Source of the DNA: Parvicella sp964387945
GTDB taxonomy: Bacteria > Bacteroidota > Bacteroidia > Flavobacteriales_D > Parvicellaceae
Assembly (NCBI GenBank): GCA_964387945.1
Contig: CAYLYX010000002.1
Location: forward strand, 186,001-250,000
Direction: 5' to 3'
DNA length: 64,000 nucleotides
How positions within the stretch are numbered: the stretch's first letter is position 1; each line of letters opens with the position of its first letter. The notes below the pieces were generated by a model. It was not told where the DNA came from, ran no database searches, and saw only the letters and a program-made list of their open reading frames with translations. The position numbers and the translations under genes are program-made. Shown here piece after piece: positions 33,896-42,095 of the stretch.

Positions 33896-35140
33896 ATGAA
33901 AAGAACTTTACTTATGTTATCAGCGGCACTTACGATTGCTGCCGCAAATGCACAGACAGCAACAACGGTTTCCGTTGGAGCGAGCTATGCCAATGATGTT
34001 TTCTACCAACTTAGTGACGATGCTGAAACTTCTGTTTCAAGAACGAATTGGGATATTGCTATCACTACCAGCACCTATGGTACTTCCATTAGAACGAACG
34101 ATGGAAATAGCACAACCTTATACGTTTATGGCACGGATATTAACCAGTGGAATTCAGTAGATACCAACGGTTTTGATTGGAGTAGCCCATTATACAACCC
34201 AGACACAACTTGGTCTTACGGAGCGTTTTCAAACTTCGCAACATCTGGAATGGATTATGGTTGGGGAACCTATAATACGGCTACACACGCAGTCACAGGA
34301 AACAGAATTTTCCTAATTGAATTAGCAGACGGTTCGATGAAAAAAATGATGATTGATAGCATGCCAGGGGTTACAGCCAATGCAGGTCATCTATTTTTTA
34401 CCTATGCGGATATAAGTGGAGCAAACGAAGTAAATGTTGATCTTGATAAGTCAAACTACGCAGGTAAGAACTTTGCTTATTACTCGATTCAAAACGGACA
34501 AGAGATAGATAGAGAACCTGCTTCTTCAGATTGGGACTTGTTGTTTACAAAGTATAGTACAGACCTTGGAGGAGGAACCATGTATTCAGTTACGGGAGTG
34601 CTAGCAAATGGACTAAACGTGATGGATGTAATGGGTGTGGATGTTTCGACTTCTACCGTTAATGATGGCGTTTGGTCAACTGAGATTAATACGATAGGTT
34701 GGGACTGGAAGGAGTTTAACATGTCGACTTTTCAGTACGACATCACAGCTGATCAGTCGTTCTTTGTAGAAGATCAAAACGGAGACATTTACAAGTTGGT
34801 TTTTACAGGTTTTGGAGGAAGTTCAAACGGAAACTACGAATTCACAAAAGAATTGGTTTCGGCAGTTTCTGTGGAAGAAGAAATGTTGGATGTCTTGAGT
34901 ATATATCCAAACCCTGCGACAAACAATGTAACACTCACATTCAATGCACAGACGAGCGAATCCGTTCTTGTAACCGTGCTTGATCTTTCGGGTAAAGTTG
35001 TCTTGAACAGTAACTTGGGCAATCCATCTGGCTTATCTCAGGCAACACTGGACATTACCCATTTGCCAAGCGGAGTTTATGTGGTTTCTGTCAAGGCAGG
35101 AAACAAAGTGACGAACCAAAAATTAGTAGTAAATAAATAA
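33896..35140 (+). CDS. HmuY-family protein with T9SS type A sorting domain
   Basis: A 414-residue secreted protein. A signal peptide (MKRTLLMLSAALTIAAANAQ) precedes two Trp-containing beta segments (RTNWDIAITTSTYGTSIRTN, ASSDWDLLFTKYSTDLGGG) and TIGWDWKEFN. These align with those of the lipoprotein at 40341 and with HmuY-type haem-binding proteins. The last about 75 residues form a type A sorting domain (SIYPNPATNNVTLTF, VTVLDLSGKVVL, LPSGVYVVSVKAGNK), so the protein should leave by the type IX system and be released or surface-attached. The frame extends to a TTG upstream, but the promoter and signal peptide fix the ATG. Haem binding is inferred from the family; a haem-ligand residue cannot be named with confidence. 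Confidence 0.85.
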   Translation: MKRTLLMLSAALTIAAANAQTATTVSVGASYANDVFYQLSDDAETSVSRTNWDIAITTSTYGTSIRTNDGNSTTLYVYGTDINQWNSVDTNGFDWSSPLYNPDTTWSYGAFSNFATSGMDYGWGTYNTATHAVTGNRIFLIELADGSMKKMMIDSMPGVTANAGHLFFTYADISGANEVNVDLDKSNYAGKNFAYYSIQNGQEIDREPASSDWDLLFTKYSTDLGGGTMYSVTGVLANGLNVMDVMGVDVSTSTVNDGVWSTEINTIGWDWKEFNMSTFQYDITADQSFFVEDQNGDIYKLVFTGFGGSSNGNYEFTKELVSAVSVEEEMLDVLSIYPNPATNNVTLTFNAQTSESVLVTVLDLSGKVVLNSNLGNPSGLSQATLDITHLPSGVYVVSVKAGNKVTNQKLVVNK

Positions 35141-35205
35141 GAAATAAAGGTCATAATTCCCACGTCCTCCTCGGAGGGCTGGGGTTTATGATAAAAAAGG
35201 GGATT

Positions 35206-36108
35206 ATGAAAAATTTAGTATTTGTGGCGTTAGCCATATTGTCGTTAGGGTTCTTTTCATGTGAAAGTGAAGCAGAAGAAACCAAAGCAGGTCCAAACGG
35301 AAAGAAAATAGCTGTTTTATTGGTGAACCATGGGTCTGTATCCGAAAATTGGAGAAACATGTTGTTGGATATGGAAGAAGCAGTAACTGAAGACTTATTG
35401 GCTAATCCAAACATCCAAAAAGTAACAACCGCTTTTATGGAATATACAGAACCTTCCATCGCTACGAGGATGAAGGAGTTTGATGAAGAGGGCTATGATG
35501 AAGTGATTGTCGTTCCTATCTTTTTAACGGTGAGTTCGCACTATAGTCATGACATACCTGTTATTCTTGGTTTAAGCAAGGATCCTAAAATTGAAAAGGA
35601 ATTAGCCGCAGAAGAAATTGAAGTTTACAAAGCAAAAGCAAACGTTACCATTACCCCTCCTTTGGATTACTCTACTTTATTGAAGAAGAATGTAGAAAAA
35701 AGAGTAGAAGCACTAAGTCAGGATGCGGATAATGAAGCTGTGCTTTTAGTGGCATACGGAGATGCCGACTACAACCAACAGTGGGAAGAAATGGTGGATG
35801 AAATCGGTAAGTACCTTAAAATAAAGACCGGTCACGAAAGCATCGCCTATGCGTGGTGTGGTCACCTCGTTGGGTACTCAACCGAACCTACGTTGAAAGG
35901 GATTGAACAACTCCATGAATTGGAAGACAATGTAATTGTGATTCCTGTACTGGTAGCCAATGATCCCTATTTTCAGAACGACATCATTCAGACGGCTTGT
36001 GATATGGCAGAAGGAAATGTGCTGTATAAACAAGATGCCATCTTGCCGGATAACAACCTGAATGATTGGGTGATTGATATTGCTAATAAGACCGTTGAGG
36101 GACTATAG
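35206..36108 (+). CDS. CbiX-like chelatase lipoprotein
   Basis: A 300-residue lipoprotein (LGFFSC, Cys 19) of the CbiX/CbiK class II chelatase superfamily, whose members insert Co or Fe into tetrapyrroles. The N-terminal half has the family motifs: LLVNHGSVSEN with His 42, MEYTEPSI, and PIFLTVSSHYSHDIP with His 112 at the metal-site position. The second half repeats the fold but has lost both His (VAYGDADYN; VLVANDPYFQND). The lipobox places it outside the cytoplasm, where it cannot serve cytoplasmic sirohaem or cobalamin synthesis. It lies between HmuY-like and receptor genes, so tetrapyrrole binding, metal removal or exchange is likely. An ATG six codons upstream is a possible alternative start. 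Confidence 0.85.
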   Translation: MKNLVFVALAILSLGFFSCESEAEETKAGPNGKKIAVLLVNHGSVSENWRNMLLDMEEAVTEDLLANPNIQKVTTAFMEYTEPSIATRMKEFDEEGYDEVIVVPIFLTVSSHYSHDIPVILGLSKDPKIEKELAAEEIEVYKAKANVTITPPLDYSTLLKKNVEKRVEALSQDADNEAVLLVAYGDADYNQQWEEMVDEIGKYLKIKTGHESIAYAWCGHLVGYSTEPTLKGIEQLHELEDNVIVIPVLVANDPYFQNDIIQTACDMAEGNVLYKQDAILPDNNLNDWVIDIANKTVEGL

Positions 36109-36119
36109 AAAGACAACTT

Positions 36120-37544
36120 TTGAAGAAGGCGTTACTTTTCATAAAAGCAGAAAGAAAGAAGATGATAGCTACAGTAATTGTGGCTATTGTTTTCTTGTTT
36201 TTTTGGGTGAACGGTCCATTGATGGATACGCCTGAGATTATCAATGTTGAACACGAAGAATCTGAGTACGGAGAGCCCGTAATGGTGGGTCAGGATGGTG
36301 TCAATAAGAAAAACAACCTAGCGGCTTACAATACGATCAACGTGTCGGATGAAGAACACTTTGGCTGGGGCTTGATCCTGGACAAAGAGAAGGAACTCAA
36401 GACGTTCGGGATGGTTGCGGATGCTTCTACTACTCCAAGCCTGTCAAAAGACATTGCTTCAAAAATTCACGACCATGCTGAAATCTATGCTCCGGAAGGA
36501 AGTAAAGTAATTCTCAAACCTTCCATGGAAATGTACTATGCAGAAATCCATTCAGAAGGGAATAAGAGCATTTACATGGAGAGCACTGAAATCGTTAAGA
36601 ACATAAGAGGCTATGCAGGTGAGATAAAGGTTGGAGTCATTATAAACGAAGCTGGGCAAATTATTGATGTGCGCCATATCTCATCCAAAGAAACGGCTAG
36701 TTATTTGGCAGATATTCAGAATGCAGGGTTTTATGATCAATTCAAAGCAGTCACCTTGATGGGAGGAGAACAGCAAGTGGATGCGGTTTCGGGAGCTACA
36801 CTTACTTCAAAAGCCATTGCCAGCACGGTGTCAGAGCTAGTAAATATCGGAACACCTTATCCCGTTTCTAACTACGCGGATATTGACGAGGTGAATTACT
36901 TTGGTTTGTCAGCTGCGTTGTCAGATATTTGGATTTTGCACATTGTGGTCATCGGTTTGATGTTCTTCTTTGCCATGCAAAAGTGGATCAAGAAAACCAA
37001 GAAATCCGTACTTATACTGAGCATACTTTCAGCCTTATACATTGGGTTCTTCCTGAATAACTCATTTACCTACATTTCTTTTGTTCATCCTTTCATTGGC
37101 ACATCAGTTTCTTCGCTCGTAGGCCTGTACTCTTTAATGGTATTAATAGGTGCCATTTGGGGTAAGAATACGTACTGCAAATATGTCTGCCCTTTCGGAA
37201 ATGTGCAGCGAATTTTGATGAAGGTGAACCCTTACAAGACCTCCAAAAAGTTCTTTTTGCCCAACAAGTGGGTGAAGCGAATTCGAGCTGCGTTAACGGT
37301 CATCCTATTAGCTGGGGTGTTGATTGGTTTGAGAAACTGGAGTAATTACGAACTCTTCCCAGACCTCTTCGGATGGAGCATGTTTGGCGTTTGGACGATT
37401 GTTGCAGTTGTTACGGTTTTTGTAACACTCATTTATCCGATGATCTGGTGTCGTCTGCTCTGTCCCACCGGTTCTTTGCTAGATGGCTTAACGGATATAG
37501 TTGATAACAAGAAAAGCATACTACCATGGAAAAACTTAAAATAG
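36120..37544 (+). CDS. FMN-binding and NapH/NosR-type Fe-S membrane protein
   Basis: A 474-residue membrane protein. After one N-terminal helix it has an extracytoplasmic FMN-binding domain ending DAVSGATLTSKAI near residue 226, the motif whose Thr carries covalent FMN in NqrC/RnfG. Several membrane helices follow, with two Cys-x3-Cys-Pro motifs (CKYVCPFG, about residue 352; CRLLCPTG, about 443), as in NosR and NapH. Such proteins move electrons across the membrane to a periplasmic partner. It is 11 bases behind the CbiX-like gene and overlaps the hemerythrin-like gene by 19 bases. Start: TTG at 36120 gives a basic N-terminus (KKALLFIKAERKK); the ATG at 36162 is the alternative. Electron supply to the chelatase-like lipoprotein is inferred. 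Confidence 0.85.
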   Translation: MKKALLFIKAERKKMIATVIVAIVFLFFWVNGPLMDTPEIINVEHEESEYGEPVMVGQDGVNKKNNLAAYNTINVSDEEHFGWGLILDKEKELKTFGMVADASTTPSLSKDIASKIHDHAEIYAPEGSKVILKPSMEMYYAEIHSEGNKSIYMESTEIVKNIRGYAGEIKVGVIINEAGQIIDVRHISSKETASYLADIQNAGFYDQFKAVTLMGGEQQVDAVSGATLTSKAIASTVSELVNIGTPYPVSNYADIDEVNYFGLSAALSDIWILHIVVIGLMFFFAMQKWIKKTKKSVLILSILSALYIGFFLNNSFTYISFVHPFIGTSVSSLVGLYSLMVLIGAIWGKNTYCKYVCPFGNVQRILMKVNPYKTSKKFFLPNKWVKRIRAALTVILLAGVLIGLRNWSNYELFPDLFGWSMFGVWTIVAVVTVFVTLIYPMIWCRLLCPTGSLLDGLTDIVDNKKSILPWKNLK

Positions 37545-38086
37545 CGCGCGAAGACTTTGTGCTGCGAAAAGGGGTTGCGAATTTAATGGATGTGGAATCC
37601 CTTACTATTCAAGGGTTGATTGATTATTTACAAGAATGTCATCGTCACTTCTTTCAATATCATATACCCAAAATCGAAGAAGCCTTTTTACAGTATATGA
37701 AGGTAAACACCTCTCATGAAGTGAAACTCTTGTTTGGTCTTTTCATTAATTATCAGGTTGAATTGAGTCATCACATTCTCACAGAAGAGAAAGAAGTTTT
37801 TCCATTGATAACCGAAGTTTCTGAAAACTATAAACTTTCTCAGGTTACCTCTGCATGGTCTGGACTGATAGAGGTACAAAAAGCGATAGACTCTCATGTG
37901 AACAGCGAGATTTACCTCAGCGAACTAATAAACGGGCTGAAGCACCTAGGTAAAGTACACCCTCCTTTTTCACTGAGGGTCTTGATCAATAGAATTCAAT
38001 TGTTTCAAGAGTTGCTGGAAGAACATGCAGAAATTGAAGACTATATCCTTCCTAAAAAGATCAACGAGTTTATAGGCGAAGCATAA
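37526..38086 (+). CDS. Hemerythrin-like HHE domain protein
   Basis: A 186-residue soluble helical protein with the His/Glu pattern of hemerythrin-type cation-binding proteins: CHRHFFQYHIPKIEEAF, LSHHILTEEKEVFPLI and EEHAEIEDYILPKK. These form a four-helix bundle that holds a di-iron centre. The pattern is close to the C-terminal domain of YtfE/RIC iron-repair proteins, but the RIC N-terminal Cys domain is not seen. No signal peptide, so it is probably cytoplasmic. Its start lies inside the preceding FMN/Fe-S gene, implying translational coupling. Storage, sensing or repair of iron released by the locus is an inference. Confidence 0.8.
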   Translation: MEKLKIAREDFVLRKGVANLMDVESLTIQGLIDYLQECHRHFFQYHIPKIEEAFLQYMKVNTSHEVKLLFGLFINYQVELSHHILTEEKEVFPLITEVSENYKLSQVTSAWSGLIEVQKAIDSHVNSEIYLSELINGLKHLGKVHPPFSLRVLINRIQLFQELLEEHAEIEDYILPKKINEFIGEA

Positions 38087-38095
38087 ATTACAAGG

Positions 38096-40354
38096 ATGAG
38101 GTTTAGATTGTTCATATTAACGTTATTACTGGGTCAGGCATTCGCACAAGACAAGTCATCCATCAAAGTAGTTTCAGAAGGTGATGGTGAAGGAATTCCG
38201 AATGCACATATTCAATATACGATTGGAAAAAGTAGCGAAACAAAGTTGGTGCTGACTAACTATGAAGGGGTTGCAATTGTTGAAGGATCAGCACAGCAAA
38301 AAGCCCAACTCGAAATCTCGTTTCTGGGGTACGAAGTGTTAAAAACTGAAGTTGTTATCGGAAAAGACTACGAGTTCAGCTTGTCAGAGGAAAGCCAAAC
38401 GCTGAATAGCTTGGTGGTTACCGGACAGTATTCTGAAAATAGCCCGGAAAAAGCCGTTCAAAAAATCACCATCATTACTCAAGAGAAAATTGAAAAAATG
38501 GCTGCGGTTAACCTAAAGGATGTTTTGTCGAATGAAATGAATATTCGCCTTTCTCAAGACAATGTTTTGGGTAGCGGAATGAGTTTGCAGGGACTGAGTG
38601 GAGAAAACGTTAAAATCCTCATCGATGGTGTTCCAATGATAGGACGATTAGATGGAAACATTGATTTGAGCCAGATCAACATGAATGATGTGGAGAGAAT
38701 AGAGATCATTCAAGGTCCGATGTCTGTTAATTACGGAACCAACGCACTCGCAGGAGTAATCAATATTATCACCAGGAAGGATAGTAAGAAAAAATTGGAG
38801 GTAGGCGTAAATTCTTATTCCGAGAGTGTAGGGAATTACAACGTTGATGGAAGGGTGTCGTTCAATCATAAAAAGCAAGCCATAGTGATTTCGGGAGGTC
38901 GTAATTTCTTTGACGGATGGATTGACGGTGATCCAATTTTCTTCGAAGGTGAACGAATTGCAGATAGTTCGCGATACAAAACCTGGAATCCAAAAGAGCA
39001 ATGGTTTGGGAAGGTCAACTACCAGTATAGCTTCAAAGGTGGTTATGTAAGGTATACGCTCGGAGGTTTTCATGAAGTGATCAAAAACCGGGGTCTTCCC
39101 AAAGCTCCTTACGGAGAAACCGCATTCGATGATTATTATTTGACCCAACGCATCGACAATTCAGTTACCATAAATAAGAAGCTAAAGAAGCACAACTTCA
39201 ACTTCATTCTATCCAGAAACGATTACAAAAGAACAAAGAACACCTATTTCAAAGACCTCACTAACCTTGAACAGGTACTCACCGAGAATAGTGGAGATCA
39301 GGACACATCTACCTATGATCAATGGGTGCTGAGAAGTTTCATTGCAAGTACAAACGATTCTACCAAACTGAATTATCAAATTGGAGTCGATTTGAATTTG
39401 GAAAGTGCTTTTGGAGCAAGAATTGACGATTATGAACAACAAATGGGCGATTTTGCTGCATTCGGAAGTGTGGAATACCGACCCTTTGAACATACCGTTA
39501 TTCGACCTGGAATTCGATATGCCTATAACACGGACTACGATGCTCCAGTCACGCCATCGCTAAACATCAAACAGTCATTTGGAAAATTTAACCTGAGAGC
39601 TTCCTATGCAAGAGGCTTTCGAGCTCCTTCCCTCAAGGAATTATACTTCAACTTTGTGGACATCAATCACAACATTACAGGTAACAATGATCTTGGAGCC
39701 GAGTATTCTCACAATGGAACAGTGGCGTTTAATTACACCGCATCAAAGAATAACAATTTGTTTAAAGCTGAAGTGGTATCGTATTACAATAAGATCTATA
39801 ACATGATCACATTGGCACAGACGGATTTGAGCAGTGCTGCCTACTCCTATGTGAACATTGATGAGTTTGAGACGCAGGGCATACAGCTTAACCTTAGTGA
39901 TTCGTACAAACACATAAAAGCTGGTTTGGGTCTTTCATATACCGGTCGGTATAATATATTACATGAAACCGTGGAAGGCGTTGCACCCTTCTCATATACA
40001 CCAGAGGTACGGGCGAACTTGAACTATGAGTTTCCAAAACACAAACTTTACATTGCCGCTTTCTATAAGTATACTGGAAAGTTACCCAGTTTTCAGTTAA
40101 TTGATGGATCTGAGCAGGCTACCCAGGGTTGGATTGAAGACTATCACATGGCAGACTTATCAATTGGGAAGAAATTCTGGAAAAACAGGCTTCAGGTTGT
40201 TGTGGGAAGCAAGAACCTCTTTAATGTAAAGAACATTAACGCATCCAGTTCCTCCTCTTCTACGCATGGAGGTGGTTCGGGTACAAGTATCGTAGGGATG
40301 GGAAGAACGTATTTTGTTCAACTTAAATTTAACATGAGTTATGCAAAGAAATAA
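38096..40354 (+). CDS. TonB-dependent outer-membrane receptor
   Basis: A 752-residue outer-membrane receptor. A signal peptide (LFILTLLLGQAFA) is followed by a carboxypeptidase-regulatory-like domain (residues 20-100), then the plug (LNSLVVTGQYSENSPEKAV, VKILIDGVPMIGRLDG, ERIEIIQGPMSVNYGTNAL) and a 22-strand barrel with FNLRASYARGFRAPSLKELY near residue 500. The final strand ends RTYFVQLKFNMSYAKK. The class takes up metal chelates, haem, cobalamin or glycans by TonB energy. Between a hemerythrin-like and an HmuY-like gene, haem or another metallo-tetrapyrrole is the most likely substrate. The next gene overlaps by 14 bases. Confidence 0.93.
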   Translation: MRFRLFILTLLLGQAFAQDKSSIKVVSEGDGEGIPNAHIQYTIGKSSETKLVLTNYEGVAIVEGSAQQKAQLEISFLGYEVLKTEVVIGKDYEFSLSEESQTLNSLVVTGQYSENSPEKAVQKITIITQEKIEKMAAVNLKDVLSNEMNIRLSQDNVLGSGMSLQGLSGENVKILIDGVPMIGRLDGNIDLSQINMNDVERIEIIQGPMSVNYGTNALAGVINIITRKDSKKKLEVGVNSYSESVGNYNVDGRVSFNHKKQAIVISGGRNFFDGWIDGDPIFFEGERIADSSRYKTWNPKEQWFGKVNYQYSFKGGYVRYTLGGFHEVIKNRGLPKAPYGETAFDDYYLTQRIDNSVTINKKLKKHNFNFILSRNDYKRTKNTYFKDLTNLEQVLTENSGDQDTSTYDQWVLRSFIASTNDSTKLNYQIGVDLNLESAFGARIDDYEQQMGDFAAFGSVEYRPFEHTVIRPGIRYAYNTDYDAPVTPSLNIKQSFGKFNLRASYARGFRAPSLKELYFNFVDINHNITGNNDLGAEYSHNGTVAFNYTASKNNNLFKAEVVSYYNKIYNMITLAQTDLSSAAYSYVNIDEFETQGIQLNLSDSYKHIKAGLGLSYTGRYNILHETVEGVAPFSYTPEVRANLNYEFPKHKLYIAAFYKYTGKLPSFQLIDGSEQATQGWIEDYHMADLSIGKKFWKNRLQVVVGSKNLFNVKNINASSSSSSTHGGGSGTSIVGMGRTYFVQLKFNMSYAKK

Positions 40355-41324
40355 AGGTGTTTGGGCTGGATTGATGTTGCTCTTTGCAGCTATAATTTCT
40401 TCGTGCGAAAAAGAGGAAAAGCCAATTGATCCTCATGAAACAGGAGATAGTTTAACGAGCAGTATAACATTGGGTTACTACTACAAAAAGCAAGCTTTTT
40501 TTGATCTGGAGACCAACGCAATGGTGTCAGAGAACAATAGAAACGATTGGGATCTAGCCTTTGAATGCGGAACATCTGGGTATCACATCATTTTAAATTC
40601 TGCAAAGTTTGAATCGCTTGCAGCTACGGGTGAAGTTGCTCTTTCTTCTGTAGTTGATACTGTAGGCTACACATTTGGCTATGATGCTACTTCAGGAAAT
40701 TTAGACAGCACCGCAGTTGGAGATTGGGTTGGAAATAATGAAGTCTTTGTCTTAGATAGAGGACAAAACCATCTAGGTGTTCACCAGGGGTTTAAGAAAC
40801 TGATCATAGAAAGTGTGAGCACGAATTTTTATGTTTTGCAGTATGCCAACCTTGATGGAAGTGACCTAAATATGGATACCGTCTACAAGGATCAAGCTTA
40901 CAATTTTTCTTTTGTGTCTTTAGATGTGGATGAATTAATTAGTGTTGAACCTCCCAAAGAGGATTGGGATTTGATGTTTTCTCAATACACTAAGATTTTT
41001 TACGATGAAGAACCACCAACACCCTACTTGGTGACAGGTGTATTGCTAAACAGAAACAATGTTGAGGCCGCTCAGGTTTTTGATAAGCCATATGAGGAGA
41101 TTACTCACGATGATATTGCGTTGTATGGATTTAGCTCAGATATTTCTACCATCGGATACGACTGGAAGTACTATGATTTCGATGCGGCCGAATATCTGGT
41201 TTTGTCAGACAAAAACTACATTGTAAAAAGTACGGAAGGGAAGTTCTTTAAACTCCATTTTATTGATTTCTATGATCAAAACGGAAATAAAGGAACCCCA
41301 ACTTTCGAACTTCAAGAACTCTAG
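40341..41324 (+). CDS. HmuY-family lipoprotein
   Basis: A 327-residue lipoprotein (AAIISSCEKEEK). The body has the HmuY-family pattern: NRNDWDLAFECGTSGYHIIL, QGFKKLIIESVS, FYVLQYANLDGSDLNMDTVY, EPPKEDWDLMFSQYTK and PYLVTGVLLNRNNVEAAQV. HmuY of Porphyromonas is a haem-binding lipoprotein that passes haem to a TonB receptor. This gene overlaps the end of the receptor gene, matching that arrangement. It is a clear paralogue of the T9SS-sorted protein at 33896. A haem-coordinating His pair cannot be confirmed from sequence alone. Confidence 0.85.
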   Translation: MQRNKGVWAGLMLLFAAIISSCEKEEKPIDPHETGDSLTSSITLGYYYKKQAFFDLETNAMVSENNRNDWDLAFECGTSGYHIILNSAKFESLAATGEVALSSVVDTVGYTFGYDATSGNLDSTAVGDWVGNNEVFVLDRGQNHLGVHQGFKKLIIESVSTNFYVLQYANLDGSDLNMDTVYKDQAYNFSFVSLDVDELISVEPPKEDWDLMFSQYTKIFYDEEPPTPYLVTGVLLNRNNVEAAQVFDKPYEEITHDDIALYGFSSDISTIGYDWKYYDFDAAEYLVLSDKNYIVKSTEGKFFKLHFIDFYDQNGNKGTPTFELQEL

Positions 41325-41332
41325 CAGAGTAG

Positions 41333-41941
41333 CTAAAGCCGATCATTGATGACGGGCATACTAACTTTTTTGAAGACTGCCCAGGTTCTAATACTCATTA
41401 CTACCACACAGGAAATCACAATGTTCAGCTCCGTTTGGAAATGAAAATAATCGCCCACAGAATAGATTAAACCTCCAGCAATACAAGCCGTAGCATAGAT
41501 TTCTTTTCGGAAAATAAGCGGAATTTCATTGCACAAAATGTCACGCACAACACCTCCAAAAGTAGCGGTTATGACACCGAGCAAAATGGCGATGTCATAG
41601 GAGTAGCCAAAGGCAATGGCCTTTTGCAAGCCAATGATCGTAAACAAACCAATTCCGATGCTATCAAAGAGAAACAAGGATTTACGAATTTTCTTGGTAG
41701 TATCTCTAAAAGTCAATGCAAAGATGGAGCCCGCAAGCGCCAAGTAAATGTAAATGGTGCTTTCCATCCATGCAATCGGTGCATCGATCAGGACATCGCG
41801 AATCGTACCTCCACCAAGAGCCGTTACGAAAGCGATAAGCACACCTCCAAATAAATCTAGTTTTTTGTTAGCCGCAGCAGATATCCCTGATATGGCAAAA
41901 ACAAAAACCCCAATGTAATCCAGTAGTACGATTGCATTCAT
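41333..41941 (-). CDS. Trimeric intracellular cation (TRIC) channel family protein
   Basis: A 202-residue membrane protein with about seven helices and the internally repeated GGG-xxRD motifs of the bacterial TRIC/UPF0126 (YicG) family: FVTALGGGTIRDVLI and ITATFGGVVRDILCNEIP. These proteins form trimeric cation channels in the inner membrane. Full length. The gene converges on the HmuY lipoprotein gene with an 8-base gap. It is not obviously part of that locus. Confidence 0.92.
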   Translation of the reverse strand: MNAIVLLDYIGVFVFAISGISAAANKKLDLFGGVLIAFVTALGGGTIRDVLIDAPIAWMESTIYIYLALAGSIFALTFRDTTKKIRKSLFLFDSIGIGLFTIIGLQKAIAFGYSYDIAILLGVITATFGGVVRDILCNEIPLIFRKEIYATACIAGGLIYSVGDYFHFQTELNIVISCVVVMSIRTWAVFKKVSMPVINDRL

Positions 41942-42052
41942 GGCTCAAATGTACTACTTAGGTAGAAACAGCAAAGTCCTAGATCCCATTTCTTTCTGAG
42001 TTTGTATCCAATTGGTGCTTTTTTAGTTATGTACGTAATTAGACGTAGAATT

Positions 42053-42077
42053 GTTACTATGGTAACACTTATATTTG
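42053..42077 (+). promoter_or_regulatory. Candidate -7 box TATATTTG with upstream dyad
   Basis: TATATTTG (42070-42077) matches TAnnTTTG, 18 bases before the ATG of the 1029-residue gene. A short inverted repeat GTTAC-N4-GTAAC (42053-42066) sits just above it and could be an operator. Confidence 0.4.
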
Positions 42078-42095
42078 GTGAAAATAATTTGAGCT

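Noticed and set aside
35150..35185. Hairpin CCTCC/GGAGG between the HmuY-like and CbiX-like genes read as a terminator
   Set aside because: No T-run follows and the stem is only five bases, so a terminator or full attenuator cannot be supported.
38648..39148. 166-residue antisense open frame in the TonB receptor gene
   Set aside because: Fully embedded in a clear receptor gene, no domain or start signal.
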